The notes below the pieces were generated by a model. The model had not been told where the DNA came from. It worked only from the letters and a program-made list of their open reading frames with translations, and did not search any database. The translations under genes were made by a program, and so were the position numbers. A stretch of 64,000 bases of DNA, taken from Chitinophaga sp. LS1 (GTDB lineage Bacteria; Bacteroidota; Bacteroidia; Chitinophagales; Chitinophagaceae). The DNA lies in the NCBI RefSeq assembly GCF_034274695.1, contig NZ_CP128362.1:4838501-4902500 (forward strand), written 5' to 3'. How positions within the stretch are numbered: the first letter of the stretch is position 1; every line of letters starts with the position of its first letter. Shown one piece after another: positions 53,926 to 63,893 of this stretch.

Positions 53926-55398
53926 ATGAAATATATTATCGCAATCATTTGCATCACCATATTAGCGGCCTGTAATAAAGATTTCCTGGATACAGCGCCC
54001 ATCTCCAATCAGAATGAAAGCAGTTTTTACAAAACGGAAAACGATATTGTGCAGGCTGTAAGCGGGGTGTACAACAAGCTGCTCGCTTTCCCTGACGTGA
54101 ATAATTTATACCTGTCAGAGGTACGTTCCAACAACTACTATGTAGCCAGACAGGATGCTGCGAGGGATTACTTCAGCCTTTCTGCATTTGAAATCACATC
54201 TGCCTTAGGTACTTTGCAAACTGCCTGGACGAATGATTATGAAATGATAGAAAGAGCGAACCAGGTATTGGACAAGATAGATAATATCTCCTTCGCAGAT
54301 ACCACCAAACGTAGCAGGATGAAAGGAGAATGTAAATTTCTCCGTGCGCTCGCTTATTTTGAACTGGTAAAAACCTTTGGTGCAGTGCCTTTGATCGAAA
54401 CAACGGTTTCTTCAGCAGAAGCGCTCAACTATCCCCGTGTAGGTGCAGATACGATCTACAACTTCATTGTCAGCGAACTCACAACAGCTGCTAATTTATT
54501 ACCCATCAGCTATAGTGGCACAGATAAAGGCCGTGCTACAAAGCTGGCTGCTTTAGGTTTATTAGGCAGGGCATACCTGTTCATGGCAGGGTATCCGTTT
54601 TACAAAACAGAAAACTATACCAACGCGGTCAATGTGCTCAAACAGGTGCTGGATGCAGAGAATAGCGGCTGGACCTTTGCCTCCACGTATGCAGAGATCT
54701 TCAAAACAGCCAGTGATAATAAATACTATCTTTTCGAAGTACAATACCTGTCAGGAGGAAAAGGCTTAGGCAATCCTGTACCGGGCGAAGTGATTCCGCT
54801 GGACATGGATACAAAGATCACTCCTTACGGCAGCTACTACATGCAGGGCTTCCCTTCCGATGATCTGATCAGTAGTTTTGAAGCAGGTGATAAGCGGGAA
54901 TTTGTGATCCTGGATACGATATACAGAAACAAATCAGGTGTACTGACGAAGCGGAACTATTTCAAAAAATACCTCGACTCCTCTGCCGCCGCTTCTATTC
55001 TCAGTAGCGCTGACTGGGGCATCAACTTCCCCATCTTAAGACCGGAAGATGTAATGCTCATGTATGCCGAGGCAGTGAATGAAACCAGTGGTCCTACAGC
55101 AGAAGCACTGAATCTGGTGAACAGGATCAGAACAAGAGCGGGACTTGCAGGTATCTCCGGTGTATCTCAATCTGAATTCAGGCTAATATTAGAAACTGAA
55201 AGAAGACATGAACTGGCGTGGGAAGGGTTGTATTGGGGAGACTTAGTACGAACAGGAAGATGTTTGGAAGTAATGAATCCATGGTTACAAACAAACTATT
55301 CAAAAACGATAGATGTGACACAGGAATTATATCCAATTCCTCAATCTGAAATGCAAATAAAACCGGGCCTGTATTACCAGAATCCCGGTTATGAATAA
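53926..55398 (+). CDS. SusD/RagB family substrate-binding lipoprotein
   Basis: Surface glycan-binding lipoprotein of 490 aa. Signal peptide ends in ITILAAC (Cys16). Canonical SusD segments: NQNESSFYKTENDIVQAVSGVYNKL, GECKFLRALAYFELVKTFGAVPLI, PEDVMLMYAEAVNE, ETERRHELAWEGLYWGDLVRTG and the C-terminal LYPIPQSEMQIKPGLYYQNPGY. It pairs with the SusC at 50794 and is the last plus-strand gene of the locus; a hairpin follows 9 bp after its stop. Confidence 0.94.
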   Translation: MKYIIAIICITILAACNKDFLDTAPISNQNESSFYKTENDIVQAVSGVYNKLLAFPDVNNLYLSEVRSNNYYVARQDAARDYFSLSAFEITSALGTLQTAWTNDYEMIERANQVLDKIDNISFADTTKRSRMKGECKFLRALAYFELVKTFGAVPLIETTVSSAEALNYPRVGADTIYNFIVSELTTAANLLPISYSGTDKGRATKLAALGLLGRAYLFMAGYPFYKTENYTNAVNVLKQVLDAENSGWTFASTYAEIFKTASDNKYYLFEVQYLSGGKGLGNPVPGEVIPLDMDTKITPYGSYYMQGFPSDDLISSFEAGDKREFVILDTIYRNKSGVLTKRNYFKKYLDSSAAASILSSADWGINFPILRPEDVMLMYAEAVNETSGPTAEALNLVNRIRTRAGLAGISGVSQSEFRLILETERRHELAWEGLYWGDLVRTGRCLEVMNPWLQTNYSKTIDVTQELYPIPQSEMQIKPGLYYQNPGYE

Positions 55399-55407
55399 AC
55401 ACAAATA

Positions 55408-55433
55408 AGGGGCTGGTTAAATAACCAGCCCCT
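55408..55433. terminator. hairpin between the two converging Sus operons
   Basis: Perfect 12-bp inverted repeat (55408-55419 with 55422-55433) with a minimal central gap. The T-richness of the flanks is modest, but its position between convergent stop codons fits a shared terminator. Confidence 0.65.
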
Positions 55434-55444
55434 GTATATCACCC

Positions 55445-56209
55445 TTAATAATTATATCCTTTTCTTTTGAATAACCAGATATTTCTCCATCCATCTCCCT
55501 GTTGCACCAGCGTCAGTTCATTCTCATTCAGCTTCACAATCGTATACGTCGTTTTCGCACCCAAACTAATATCACTACCCGTTATCTTTACTGTTTGCGC
55601 CGTGGTATCCAGATCAAAGATGGCCTTGGTTTTCGTGCCATTATGATTAAAAGTAAAGTTCTTCGCACCATCCAGGTCAAAAGTCATTTCATCAGCAGCT
55701 ACGCCCTGTGACACGAGGTAACTCTCTCCATTCGTCCACCATGCTGGTGTAGTCGCATCGCCCGGGCCATTCCCATAGCAATACAAAGTCGGTACATCTA
55801 CCGCCCATACCCATGTCTTACCTTCTGCACCATTCGCCAGCAGGTTCCACAATGCACTACTGAAATATTCCGGGTCGTTCTCTGATACGGTGATCTTTGT
55901 AGAATCGCCTACAGGGCCGCCATGGGTATAGATAGTATACTTGATCCAATAATCACCTGCAAAAGGTAAATTGATGGTATCCTGCATTTTCCTGGAGAAC
56001 CCACCGGTATATTGCCAGAAAGGAATATACCCGCCACTGGTTTCACTACTCAGATAGATAATATTATCGTGCCCGTCTTTCTGTGTAATAGAATATTTCA
56101 GGCCTGACTGTGCTATGGTCGGAGACCCCATGCTCTCCTCATCTTCTTTGGTACAGGCAGTAAAAGCACAAGCCAGTACCAGGAGTGACAGTATAATATA
56201 GTTTTTCAT
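55445..56209 (-). CDS. putative surface glycan-binding lipoprotein
   Basis: A 254-aa lipoprotein (MKNYIILSLLVLACAFTAC, Cys19) encoded last in the minus-strand Sus operon, where SusE/F-type or SGBP lipoproteins usually lie. N-terminal Ig/PKD-like domain (about 30-115, GDYWIKYTIYTHGG), then a beta-sandwich domain rich in exposed aromatics (WVWAVDVPTLYCYG, PAWWTNGESYLV, NFTFNHNGTKTKAIFDL), which suggests carbohydrate binding. No catalytic motif was found. It shares layout with Bacteroidota proteins found in PULs but is not a recognised SusE. Confidence 0.75.
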   Translation of the reverse strand: MKNYIILSLLVLACAFTACTKEDEESMGSPTIAQSGLKYSITQKDGHDNIIYLSSETSGGYIPFWQYTGGFSRKMQDTINLPFAGDYWIKYTIYTHGGPVGDSTKITVSENDPEYFSSALWNLLANGAEGKTWVWAVDVPTLYCYGNGPGDATTPAWWTNGESYLVSQGVAADEMTFDLDGAKNFTFNHNGTKTKAIFDLDTTAQTVKITGSDISLGAKTTYTIVKLNENELTLVQQGDGWRNIWLFKRKGYNY

Positions 56210-56236
56210 TTTTAACAGTTTTGTGGAATTATAAAA

Positions 56237-57796
56237 TCACCAACCAGCGTTTTGCTGATACACGCCATTAGACAAACTGATCTCCTGCTCCGGAATTTTG
56301 AACAGGCCTTTTGTGGCAGAAGGGAAGCTCACCGTAAAATCAGATGTAGTACCTGAATTGTCAATCGCTGCCTTTGCTACATCTATACCCTGACGCAGTA
56401 AGTCCCAGTAGCGTTGTCCTTCCAGTGCCAGTTCCAGTCTGCGCTCATTCATGATGAGGGCTTTGCCCGTTGCATCGGCAGTGAGCGTTTTGCGATAGCT
56501 GGTACTTAAGAAGGCCCTGTCGCGTACCTGGTTATAGTAATCCTGTGCTTTAGACAGGTTGCTTTCGAGGTTTAGCTCTGCTGCCATCAGCAATACATCG
56601 GCATAGCGGATCACTACATCATCATAGTAGTTGTCAATCTGGAAATCACCACCCATATCCACGGCATTGCCTTCATTCATTGGTGTATATTTCTTCCAGA
56701 AGTAACCGGTGTATTGTGCCTGATCGCCCTTTGAGTAAGCCGTGAGGTTTTCATTTTCAATAGATACGATAGAACCACCACGGCGGGTATCATTATTGTC
56801 ATACGCATTCCAGAGACTTGTGCTCACTGTACCAGCACCCCATCCTTTGTAATAAGGATCCAGTACCTGATTACGAATAGCGATGTCTACCTGCATACGG
56901 TTACCATTGTGCTGATCCCAATTGCCCAGCCCTTTGTATGTGAATTTAATAGACCATACGGTTTCTTTATTGTCTTCTCCTACAAAGTTGGTGAGTGCTG
57001 ACTGCCAGAGGTTCGCAAAGTTATCTACCAATCCGAACCCGCCGGTGTTGATCACGTTGTCAAGGTAAGTAATGGCTTCTGCTTTTGTAATCACACCTGC
57101 CAGATCTGTCTGACTATAATAGCCGGTGTAGTATAAAAATACACGGCCTATCAGGGACTCAGCCGCCCATTTGGTCACCCTGCCATAATCGGAAGAAGAG
57201 ATGCTGGCATAAGGGGTAGCTGCCAGATGATCAGCTGCATACTTCAGGTCTTCTGCGATCTGCGCATAGACTACAGCAGGATCAGATTGTGGCAGACCCA
57301 GTTCACTGGGCGTGAGCGGAGTGGTTGTCATAGGGATGTTTCCAAACAACCTTACCAGGTCAAAATAGAAGTACGCTCTCAGAAAACGGGCTTCGGCAGT
57401 ATACTGTACTTTCAGTGTGGTATCGCTACCCCAGCTTACACCATCTATTTTTGACAGGAGGATATTGGCCCTGTAAATACCTGTATAATATTTCTCCCAG
57501 AGGCTCAGGTTCATATTGGAAGACGCTTCGAAGCGGTCCCATTGTTTCCATACCAGGTCAGAGGTACCACCGCCGCCAAAACAGTCGTCGCTGGCTATTT
57601 CAGATACGAGGTGGATATTATCATAGTCACCGATTTCCAGTTGATTGTATACGGATACCAGTGCCTGCAATGCCTGTTCCGGCGTTTTATAGAAAGATTC
57701 TTCCGTCTGTTCATCAACAGGGGAGCGTTCCAGGAAGCTCTTGCTACAAGCGGCAAAGAACGCGATTGCTATAGCTGCTAAGAATATTTTTTTCAT
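56237..57796 (-). CDS. SusD/RagB family substrate-binding lipoprotein
   Basis: Surface lipoprotein of 519 aa. Signal peptide MKKIFLAAIAIAFFAAC (Cys17). SusD motifs: VDEQTEESFYKTPEQALQAL, EARFLRAYFYFDLVRLFGNIPM, YADVLLMAAELNLES, NERRLELALEGQRYWDLLRQG and terminal LFKIPEQEISLSNGVYQQNAGW. It is partner of the SusC at 57807 (10 bp apart). It differs clearly from the SusD at 53926, so the two face-to-face Sus pairs are not a recent duplication. Confidence 0.94.
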   Translation of the reverse strand: MKKIFLAAIAIAFFAACSKSFLERSPVDEQTEESFYKTPEQALQALVSVYNQLEIGDYDNIHLVSEIASDDCFGGGGTSDLVWKQWDRFEASSNMNLSLWEKYYTGIYRANILLSKIDGVSWGSDTTLKVQYTAEARFLRAYFYFDLVRLFGNIPMTTTPLTPSELGLPQSDPAVVYAQIAEDLKYAADHLAATPYASISSSDYGRVTKWAAESLIGRVFLYYTGYYSQTDLAGVITKAEAITYLDNVINTGGFGLVDNFANLWQSALTNFVGEDNKETVWSIKFTYKGLGNWDQHNGNRMQVDIAIRNQVLDPYYKGWGAGTVSTSLWNAYDNNDTRRGGSIVSIENENLTAYSKGDQAQYTGYFWKKYTPMNEGNAVDMGGDFQIDNYYDDVVIRYADVLLMAAELNLESNLSKAQDYYNQVRDRAFLSTSYRKTLTADATGKALIMNERRLELALEGQRYWDLLRQGIDVAKAAIDNSGTTSDFTVSFPSATKGLFKIPEQEISLSNGVYQQNAGW

Positions 57797-57806
57797 GTGG
57801 AATGTT

Positions 57807-60800
57807 TTAGAATTTTACGTTCAGGCCCAGTAACAGTGTCTTAGGCTGTGGATAGGTACCTACGTCAATACCGGAAGCCCAGGAAGAAGAGCCATAACCA
57901 ATTTCAGGGTCTATGCCTTTATACTTTGTGAACGTAAACAGGTTGGTGCCGGAAACGTATAATCTTAATTGTTGAATAGGCATTTGCGGGAATAACTTTT
58001 TGAAGTCATAACCCAGGTTCACACTCTTTATGCGCAGGAAGGAACCGTTTTTAATATACAGGTCAGAAGAGCGGATCCAGTTCTGGTTCAACTCAGCACC
58101 ATCTGTAACACGAGGTATTTTGTTAGAGGTACCTTCGCCTGTCCAGCGACCCAGGATCTCAGCAGAATAGTTATTGAGCGGGCTGGAGAAGTCGTGTGTA
58201 CCATCCCAGATATTGCTGCCCTGTGAGCCATAGATCGCAACAGTAAAATCAAAACCCTTGTAACCCAGGTTCACATTGAAACCATAAGTAAACTTAGGGA
58301 ATGGATTGCCGATCATGGTTTCATCGTTCGCATCGATCACGCCATCGCCATTCAGGTCTTTGAAGCGTACATCGCCGGGTTGTGCATTCGGCTGGATAGG
58401 AGAACCGTCTTTACCTTTGTAAGCAGCGACTTCGCTTGTATTCTGGAAGAGACCATCCGTTTTGTAACCATAGAAGTAACCCATTGGGAAACCTTTCTGT
58501 GCACGGTAGAACTCTGGCATACTGGCATAGGTGACGGCAGTAGAACCATTGATGATCTTTTCCTTGTTAGGAATGTCTGTCACCTTATTACGGTTCACGG
58601 TCAGGTTACCATTCAGTCCTATAGAAAACTCATTGAATTTGTGATCCCATCCCAGAGCTACTTCAATACCTCTGTTGCGCACGTCACCACCATTTACGAG
58701 TGCAGTGGTGGCACCGGATATAGCAGGCGTGTTCACACTTACCAGCCAGTCTTTTGTCAGTTTATTATACAGGTCGATGGTCAGCGTGAAATCATTGAAG
58801 AGCACCGCATCGATACCAACGTTGGTCTGTTCGGAAGTTTCCCATTTCAGATCAGGATTGGCAGTTTTAATCGGTGCCGCACCTACATAAGCTACATCAC
58901 CACTACCGAAGTAGTAACCCAGGTATTGGGTAGATAGGGTGGACAGGTATTGGTATTGAGCAGATGGCAGGTTGCCGTTTTGGCCCCAGCCGGCACGGAT
59001 CTTCAGGAAGTCCAGCCAGTATTTTTTCAGCCATGGTTCGTTGGTAGGTACCCAGCCCGCAGAGAAGGAAGGGAAGCGACCGTACCGGTTGTTTGCACCA
59101 AATGCAGTAGAACCATCTATACGGAATACGGCAGTGAACATATACTTTTCCGCATAGTTATAGCCAAAACGGCCAAAGTAGGAAAGCAGTGCAGAAGAAC
59201 CTTTGGAACCATATACCTTTTGTGTACTGTCTGTCGTACCATTGTTGATGATGGCATTGTCCAGACCTGATTTAGTCAGGTCCTGTTTGTAGCCATTGAT
59301 ATAAAAGGTGGTATTTTCCATGGAGTTCAAACCCACCAGTGCATTGATGTTGTGCTTGCCAAACTGGCGCACATAGTTGATGGTGTTATCCCAGTTCCAG
59401 ATAGCAGTACGAGACATACCCTGGTTGGCCTGTGAGTGAATATTATATTCAGTGGTAGACAGGTCGTAAGTGGGTTTATAGCTATTGGTATTTTCATACT
59501 GCAGGTTAATACCGAAGTCAGAACGGATATTCAGTCCCTTGATCGGTGTGGCCTGCAGGTAAATATTGCCAATGAAGTTGTCGTAGGTATTCTTGTTCTG
59601 GTATTTATAGTACATGGCAGCTACGGGGTTGGCTTCGCCCACGTTCCAGGTAGACTTACCGAAAGCCCCGGTAGAGTCATACACATCGAAGAGCGGACTT
59701 ACATTCAGTACGCCGTGCATCGTATTGTCATAAATACCACTCACACCTACACCACTTTTTGCAGAGCGGGAGTAAGTGAGGTTTTCACCAAATACGATCA
59801 GGTCCTTGTAGGCTTTATGTTCAGAGTTGACGCGGAAGTTGATACGCTCATATTTGGATTGTCCTTTGAAGCCAATGATACCATCCTGTTTGGTATAAGA
59901 CAGGGAAGCAGAGTATACAGAGCGGTCATTACCTCCAGACATGGAGATACTATGGTTCATCATCGGCGCCTTCTTGTTGTACATCGCTTCCTGCCAGTCG
60001 GTACCTTTGCCCAGTGCTTTCAGTTGTTCGGTGGTGAAGTACGCATTGTTGCCGGAGTTGATCGCAGTTTCATTCATGATCACACCATAGTCGTGTGCAT
60101 TCAGCAACGCCATTTTGTGAGAAGGGTTCTGCACACCATAATAAGCATCGTATGCCAATTTAGTAGGTGTGTTTTTACCTTTTGCAGTCGTGATCAATAC
60201 CACCCCGTTCGCACCACGGGAACCATAGATAGCAGAGGAAGCGGCATCTTTCAGAACGTCCACACTGGCAATGTCAGAAGGGTTCAGGTAAGAAAGGTCC
60301 GTAACCTGCACACCATCTACAATGTAAATAGGATCGGCAGTACCCACAGTACCTGTACCGCGTATGCGTACTTTCATGGATTCTCCGGGTTGTGCGGATA
60401 CGGTAGCGATCTGCACACCGGCAGTCTGACCCTGTAAGGCCTGGTCTACACGCAGGGAGTGGTTTTCTTCCAGTTGTTTGGTATTCACATGGTCGATGGC
60501 GCCTGTTACAAGTTTTTTCTTCTCCGTACCATAACCGATCACTACTACTTCGTCAATAGTCTTTGTGCCTTCGGTTAACTGGATGTTGATGGTTGTTTGT
60601 CCTTTTACAGCGATCACCTGTTTGTTGAAACCCATGAGGGTGATTTCCAGGGTATCTCCATCTTTGGTCTGCAGGTGAAAGCGGCCGTTGATATCAGAAA
60701 TGGCACCATTGTTCGTGCCTTTTACGCGCACACTGGCGCCTGTGAGTGGTTCATCTTTACCAGCTGTGGATACTCTTCCTTCGAGCTGGTGAGAGTTGGT

Positions 60801-60905
60801 CTGTGCAAATGTCATAGTACCGGTCAGCAGCATTGCTATAAGCAGTATGCCCCTGATCCCCCAGGATGCAGCCACAAAATCGTGGATTTTGTAAGCAGTT
60901 TTCAT
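57807..60905 (-). CDS. SusC/RagA-type TonB-dependent transporter (no STN domain)
   Basis: Outer-membrane importer of 1032 aa. N-terminal signal with hydrophobic core about 18-34 (IRGILLIAMLLTGTMTFAQ), carboxypeptidase-regulatory-like domain (about 40-120, LEGRVSTAGKDEPLTGASVRVKG), TonB-box-like DEVVVIGYGTEKKK, plug (VRIRGTGTVGTADPIYIVDGVQV, DVLKDAASSAIYGSRGANGV) and barrel ending in LGLNVKF. No STN domain. It lies 96 bp downstream of the PA14-GH31 gene in the minus-strand operon. Confidence 0.95.
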   Translation of the reverse strand: MKTAYKIHDFVAASWGIRGILLIAMLLTGTMTFAQTNSHQLEGRVSTAGKDEPLTGASVRVKGTNNGAISDINGRFHLQTKDGDTLEITLMGFNKQVIAVKGQTTINIQLTEGTKTIDEVVVIGYGTEKKKLVTGAIDHVNTKQLEENHSLRVDQALQGQTAGVQIATVSAQPGESMKVRIRGTGTVGTADPIYIVDGVQVTDLSYLNPSDIASVDVLKDAASSAIYGSRGANGVVLITTAKGKNTPTKLAYDAYYGVQNPSHKMALLNAHDYGVIMNETAINSGNNAYFTTEQLKALGKGTDWQEAMYNKKAPMMNHSISMSGGNDRSVYSASLSYTKQDGIIGFKGQSKYERINFRVNSEHKAYKDLIVFGENLTYSRSAKSGVGVSGIYDNTMHGVLNVSPLFDVYDSTGAFGKSTWNVGEANPVAAMYYKYQNKNTYDNFIGNIYLQATPIKGLNIRSDFGINLQYENTNSYKPTYDLSTTEYNIHSQANQGMSRTAIWNWDNTINYVRQFGKHNINALVGLNSMENTTFYINGYKQDLTKSGLDNAIINNGTTDSTQKVYGSKGSSALLSYFGRFGYNYAEKYMFTAVFRIDGSTAFGANNRYGRFPSFSAGWVPTNEPWLKKYWLDFLKIRAGWGQNGNLPSAQYQYLSTLSTQYLGYYFGSGDVAYVGAAPIKTANPDLKWETSEQTNVGIDAVLFNDFTLTIDLYNKLTKDWLVSVNTPAISGATTALVNGGDVRNRGIEVALGWDHKFNEFSIGLNGNLTVNRNKVTDIPNKEKIINGSTAVTYASMPEFYRAQKGFPMGYFYGYKTDGLFQNTSEVAAYKGKDGSPIQPNAQPGDVRFKDLNGDGVIDANDETMIGNPFPKFTYGFNVNLGYKGFDFTVAIYGSQGSNIWDGTHDFSSPLNNYSAEILGRWTGEGTSNKIPRVTDGAELNQNWIRSSDLYIKNGSFLRIKSVNLGYDFKKLFPQMPIQQLRLYVSGTNLFTFTKYKGIDPEIGYGSSSWASGIDVGTYPQPKTLLLGLNVKF

Positions 60906-61001
60906 AATGTTAGAATGTTTGTTTCTGGATGATGTAAGAATTGATGGTCGACGAATTTTGTGTTGTTCACAACGTGTTAAATGTTGATGTGGTTTTAGGT
61001 T

Positions 61002-63836
61002 TTAAAGTTTTATATGGATCATTTGTTCATTGCCATTATACTGTACCAGCTGACCTTTGTTGGCCGCCAGGTCAAATGCTGTTGGATGTGTTGGATCTAT
61101 CTTTACAATACGGAAACTACGCTGTTGCAGCATGCCGGGGAATTCACCTGCGCGCTTGCCAATCTGCAACGTATTGTCGGCATCATTATAGGTAAATGCG
61201 ATAGTACTGAACATGCCTTTTTCATAGTTATAGTTCAACCCTTCATCCTCATAAAGGCTGAATGTGCCATTGCTACCGCCATAAACATATAAGGTAATGG
61301 TATCAGCAGGTTGCTGGCCGGTGTATTGCAGCTCCGGACCAAAGGGTACAATGCTGCCCGCTTTTACATACAGTGGAATACGATTCAGTGGTGCAGCAGC
61401 TGTGATGTGCTGACCGCCATCGGTATACTTACCATCATACAGGTTGTACCAACCCTGTCCTGCTGGTAGGTACAGCTCACGGGAGCGGGCTTTGTAAGCA
61501 TAAACCGGGTTAACCAGGAAGGCAGGACCAAACATGAACTGGTCTCCTATATGACGAACGGAAGTATCCTGGTCGAAATCCATGATCAGCCCACGCATCA
61601 GTGTGTAGCCGTTATGATAAGTCTGTCCGGCAAGAGAGTAGATGTAAGGCATTAACCTGTAACGAAGCCGGTCGTAATAAACGATTGATTGATATTCCTG
61701 GCTGTTATCAGGTGCAATATTGTACACTTCCCTGTATGGATACTGTCCGTGTGCACGGAACAATGGACAAAAGGCCCCGTATTGATACCAGCGGGTGTTC
61801 AGTTCCCGCCATTCCTGTAAATTATCCCCCTGTGGATCAGGCTTGTCATATTTATCCTCTACATAGAAGCCCCCAATATCCGTAGTCCAATAGGGTAAAC
61901 CAGACATACAAAAGTTCAGACCAGCCGGAATTTGTCTGGCCAGTTCATCGAAGCGGGCAGCGATGTCGCCACTCCATGTTGCAGCACTATAACGTTGTAA
62001 TCCGGCAAACGCGGAGCGGGTAAGGATAAACACACGCTGATCAGGTTTCTGTGCTCTCTGACCTTCATAGATGCCTTTTGCATTCATGAGTGCGAAAGGA
62101 TTAAAGTATTGTGTGGATGACCCTAAAGCAGTAGGGTTCATCAGTTGTTTGCGGTATTCGATAGTTGAGTTGGAATAGATATCCGGTTCGGTCGCATCCA
62201 GCCACCAGGCGTCTACACCTTTGCTGAATAAGTGTGTATTTATGATAGACCAGAATTCTTTTCTGGCATCCGGATTGAAAGCATCGTAGAAGGTAGATAC
62301 ATAGCCTTTGCCGATCCAGTCGCGGATGGTGTCTTTGATACTTTTGGTGTAGAGATAACCCTTGTCATTCATCAGTTTGTAGTTCGGGATATCCTTGTAG
62401 AACTTAGGCCATACTGAAATCATGAAGTGGGTATGATACAGGTCGTGGAGGGAGTCGATCATTCCCTTCGCATCCGGGAACCGGGCAGGATCGAAGTCCT
62501 GGCTTCCCCAGGCATTTTCTTCCCAGTAAGACCAGTCCATCACAATATTATCCAGCGGTATCTGTCGTTTTCTGAATTCCTGAACGGTGCTGATCACATC
62601 TCTTTGCGTCTTGTATCTTTCACGGCTTTGCCAGAAACCCATGGCCCATCTGGGCAGGATGGCGGCTTTGCCTGTAATGGTGCGGTAGCCATTGATGATC
62701 TCATCAGGATGTTCTCCGTATATAAAATAGTAATCGATCTTTTCACCGGCTTCGGAGGTAAAGGCCATTTTATCTTTCAGGCGTTCCGGGGTGGGAGAGA
62801 GGTGTTTCAGGGAAATAAAGGCCTGATCTGATTCAGGGATCCATTCTACCTTCAGGTCATGCTGTTCACCTGTCTGCATGGTCTTATTAAAGACGGAAGG
62901 ACCAGGGTTCCAGCCCTCCCGCCATTTGTCTAGCATCAATACTCCATCGATCCAAATTCTGATGTAACCGGAAGCCGAAATGTAAAATTTCTGATCGCCC
63001 GCTTCTTTGGGGCTTACCTTTCCTTCCCAGGTTACGATGCCTTTTGCCATTGGGTAACCGGCAGGGATCGTTTTGAGGGAGGGGATAAAGGAATAGTCAA
63101 TTTTTGACTCTCCCCGTTGCAGGAATACGCTGTCTTTTTGATAGCGTAGGCCATAAGTAGCCGTTAAAGCCCCTTTCTGGCCGTTTTTATCGGTCAGATC
63201 AAGTGTGGCCAGCTCTTCATATGGGCGGTCGTCTCCAAAGCGGGTAATGGAATAATTATCCCACAGAATACCATAATGGCGGCTGGACAAAACAAAGGGT
63301 ACAGCTACCTGGCTATTATATTGCGTAAGGTCTACGTCCTGGTTTTTATAGTTCATAAGACCAGTCTGTGGCTGGCCCAGTCCATAAAAAGCTTCATCAG
63401 CCGGAGAATCAAAGAGTTGTTGAATTCGGAAAAGCTTTTTACCGTCTATTGTTACAGGCGTAAATGCTTTCCCTCCTTCGTTTATGATGGTGTTACCCTG
63501 GGCGTCTTTAAATTGCACTTCACCGGTGGTAATGTCTACGGTAGCTGTTAAGGCATTGGTTTTCAATGTAGCTACATTTCCTTCTTCTGTGGATGTCCAT
63601 TTTATATCCTGGTTATTACCTACTACCGATATCAGGCTGGGGGTAGTAGAAATTTTGTCTTCAGGAGAGGCGGATACCCTGATAATTTTGTCATTGATCA
63701 CTTGTAGTCTTACCTGTTTTACATCGCCTTCTGTTCTGATCAGTAAGCCATCTTTCAATTTTTCAACACGGTCAGTGTGACAAAATTGAAAGCAACAGGA
63801 AACAATCACAATCGGTAGGAATCGGATTTTCTTCAT
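61002..63836 (-). CDS. GH31 alpha-xylosidase-like enzyme with PA14 insertion
   Basis: Exported 944-aa GH31. ATG 63836 gives signal sequence MKKIRFLPIVIVSCC, possibly a lipoprotein (VSC); an upstream in-frame start at 63899 adds 21 non-signal residues. N-terminal beta-sandwich carries a PA14-like insertion (about 225-350, GDQKFYISASGYIRIWIDGVLMLDKW). Barrel nucleophile is Asp547 (WWLDATEPD) and acid/base Asp624 (TWSGDIAARF), with LPYWTTDIGGF. The PA14 insert is the hallmark of xyloglucan-type GH31 alpha-xylosidases (CjXyl31A, BoGH31). First gene of the minus operon GH31-SusC-SusD-lipoprotein. The best substrate guess is isoprimeverosyl ends of xyloglucan oligosaccharides. Confidence 0.9.
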   Translation of the reverse strand: MKKIRFLPIVIVSCCFQFCHTDRVEKLKDGLLIRTEGDVKQVRLQVINDKIIRVSASPEDKISTTPSLISVVGNNQDIKWTSTEEGNVATLKTNALTATVDITTGEVQFKDAQGNTIINEGGKAFTPVTIDGKKLFRIQQLFDSPADEAFYGLGQPQTGLMNYKNQDVDLTQYNSQVAVPFVLSSRHYGILWDNYSITRFGDDRPYEELATLDLTDKNGQKGALTATYGLRYQKDSVFLQRGESKIDYSFIPSLKTIPAGYPMAKGIVTWEGKVSPKEAGDQKFYISASGYIRIWIDGVLMLDKWREGWNPGPSVFNKTMQTGEQHDLKVEWIPESDQAFISLKHLSPTPERLKDKMAFTSEAGEKIDYYFIYGEHPDEIINGYRTITGKAAILPRWAMGFWQSRERYKTQRDVISTVQEFRKRQIPLDNIVMDWSYWEENAWGSQDFDPARFPDAKGMIDSLHDLYHTHFMISVWPKFYKDIPNYKLMNDKGYLYTKSIKDTIRDWIGKGYVSTFYDAFNPDARKEFWSIINTHLFSKGVDAWWLDATEPDIYSNSTIEYRKQLMNPTALGSSTQYFNPFALMNAKGIYEGQRAQKPDQRVFILTRSAFAGLQRYSAATWSGDIAARFDELARQIPAGLNFCMSGLPYWTTDIGGFYVEDKYDKPDPQGDNLQEWRELNTRWYQYGAFCPLFRAHGQYPYREVYNIAPDNSQEYQSIVYYDRLRYRLMPYIYSLAGQTYHNGYTLMRGLIMDFDQDTSVRHIGDQFMFGPAFLVNPVYAYKARSRELYLPAGQGWYNLYDGKYTDGGQHITAAAPLNRIPLYVKAGSIVPFGPELQYTGQQPADTITLYVYGGSNGTFSLYEDEGLNYNYEKGMFSTIAFTYNDADNTLQIGKRAGEFPGMLQQRSFRIVKIDPTHPTAFDLAANKGQLVQYNGNEQMIHIKL

Positions 63837-63885
63837 ATCTGTGGAATTTGTCTTTACTCGTTGTTGGTCGATGTTCGAGTGCGGA

Positions 63886-63893
63886 CAAATGTA
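63886..63893 (-). promoter_or_regulatory. -7 box for the PA14-GH31 operon
   Basis: On the minus strand this reads TACATTTG, a perfect TAnnTTTG, 50 bp before ATG 63836. No convincing TTTG is found at -33. The remaining bases to 64000 show no gene. Confidence 0.4.

Noticed and set aside
59436..60437. 333-codon plus-strand open frame
   Set aside because: It lies wholly antisense to the SusC gene at 57807-60905, has no family motif, and is rich in His/Val/Thr as expected for a shadow of a TonB-dependent receptor.
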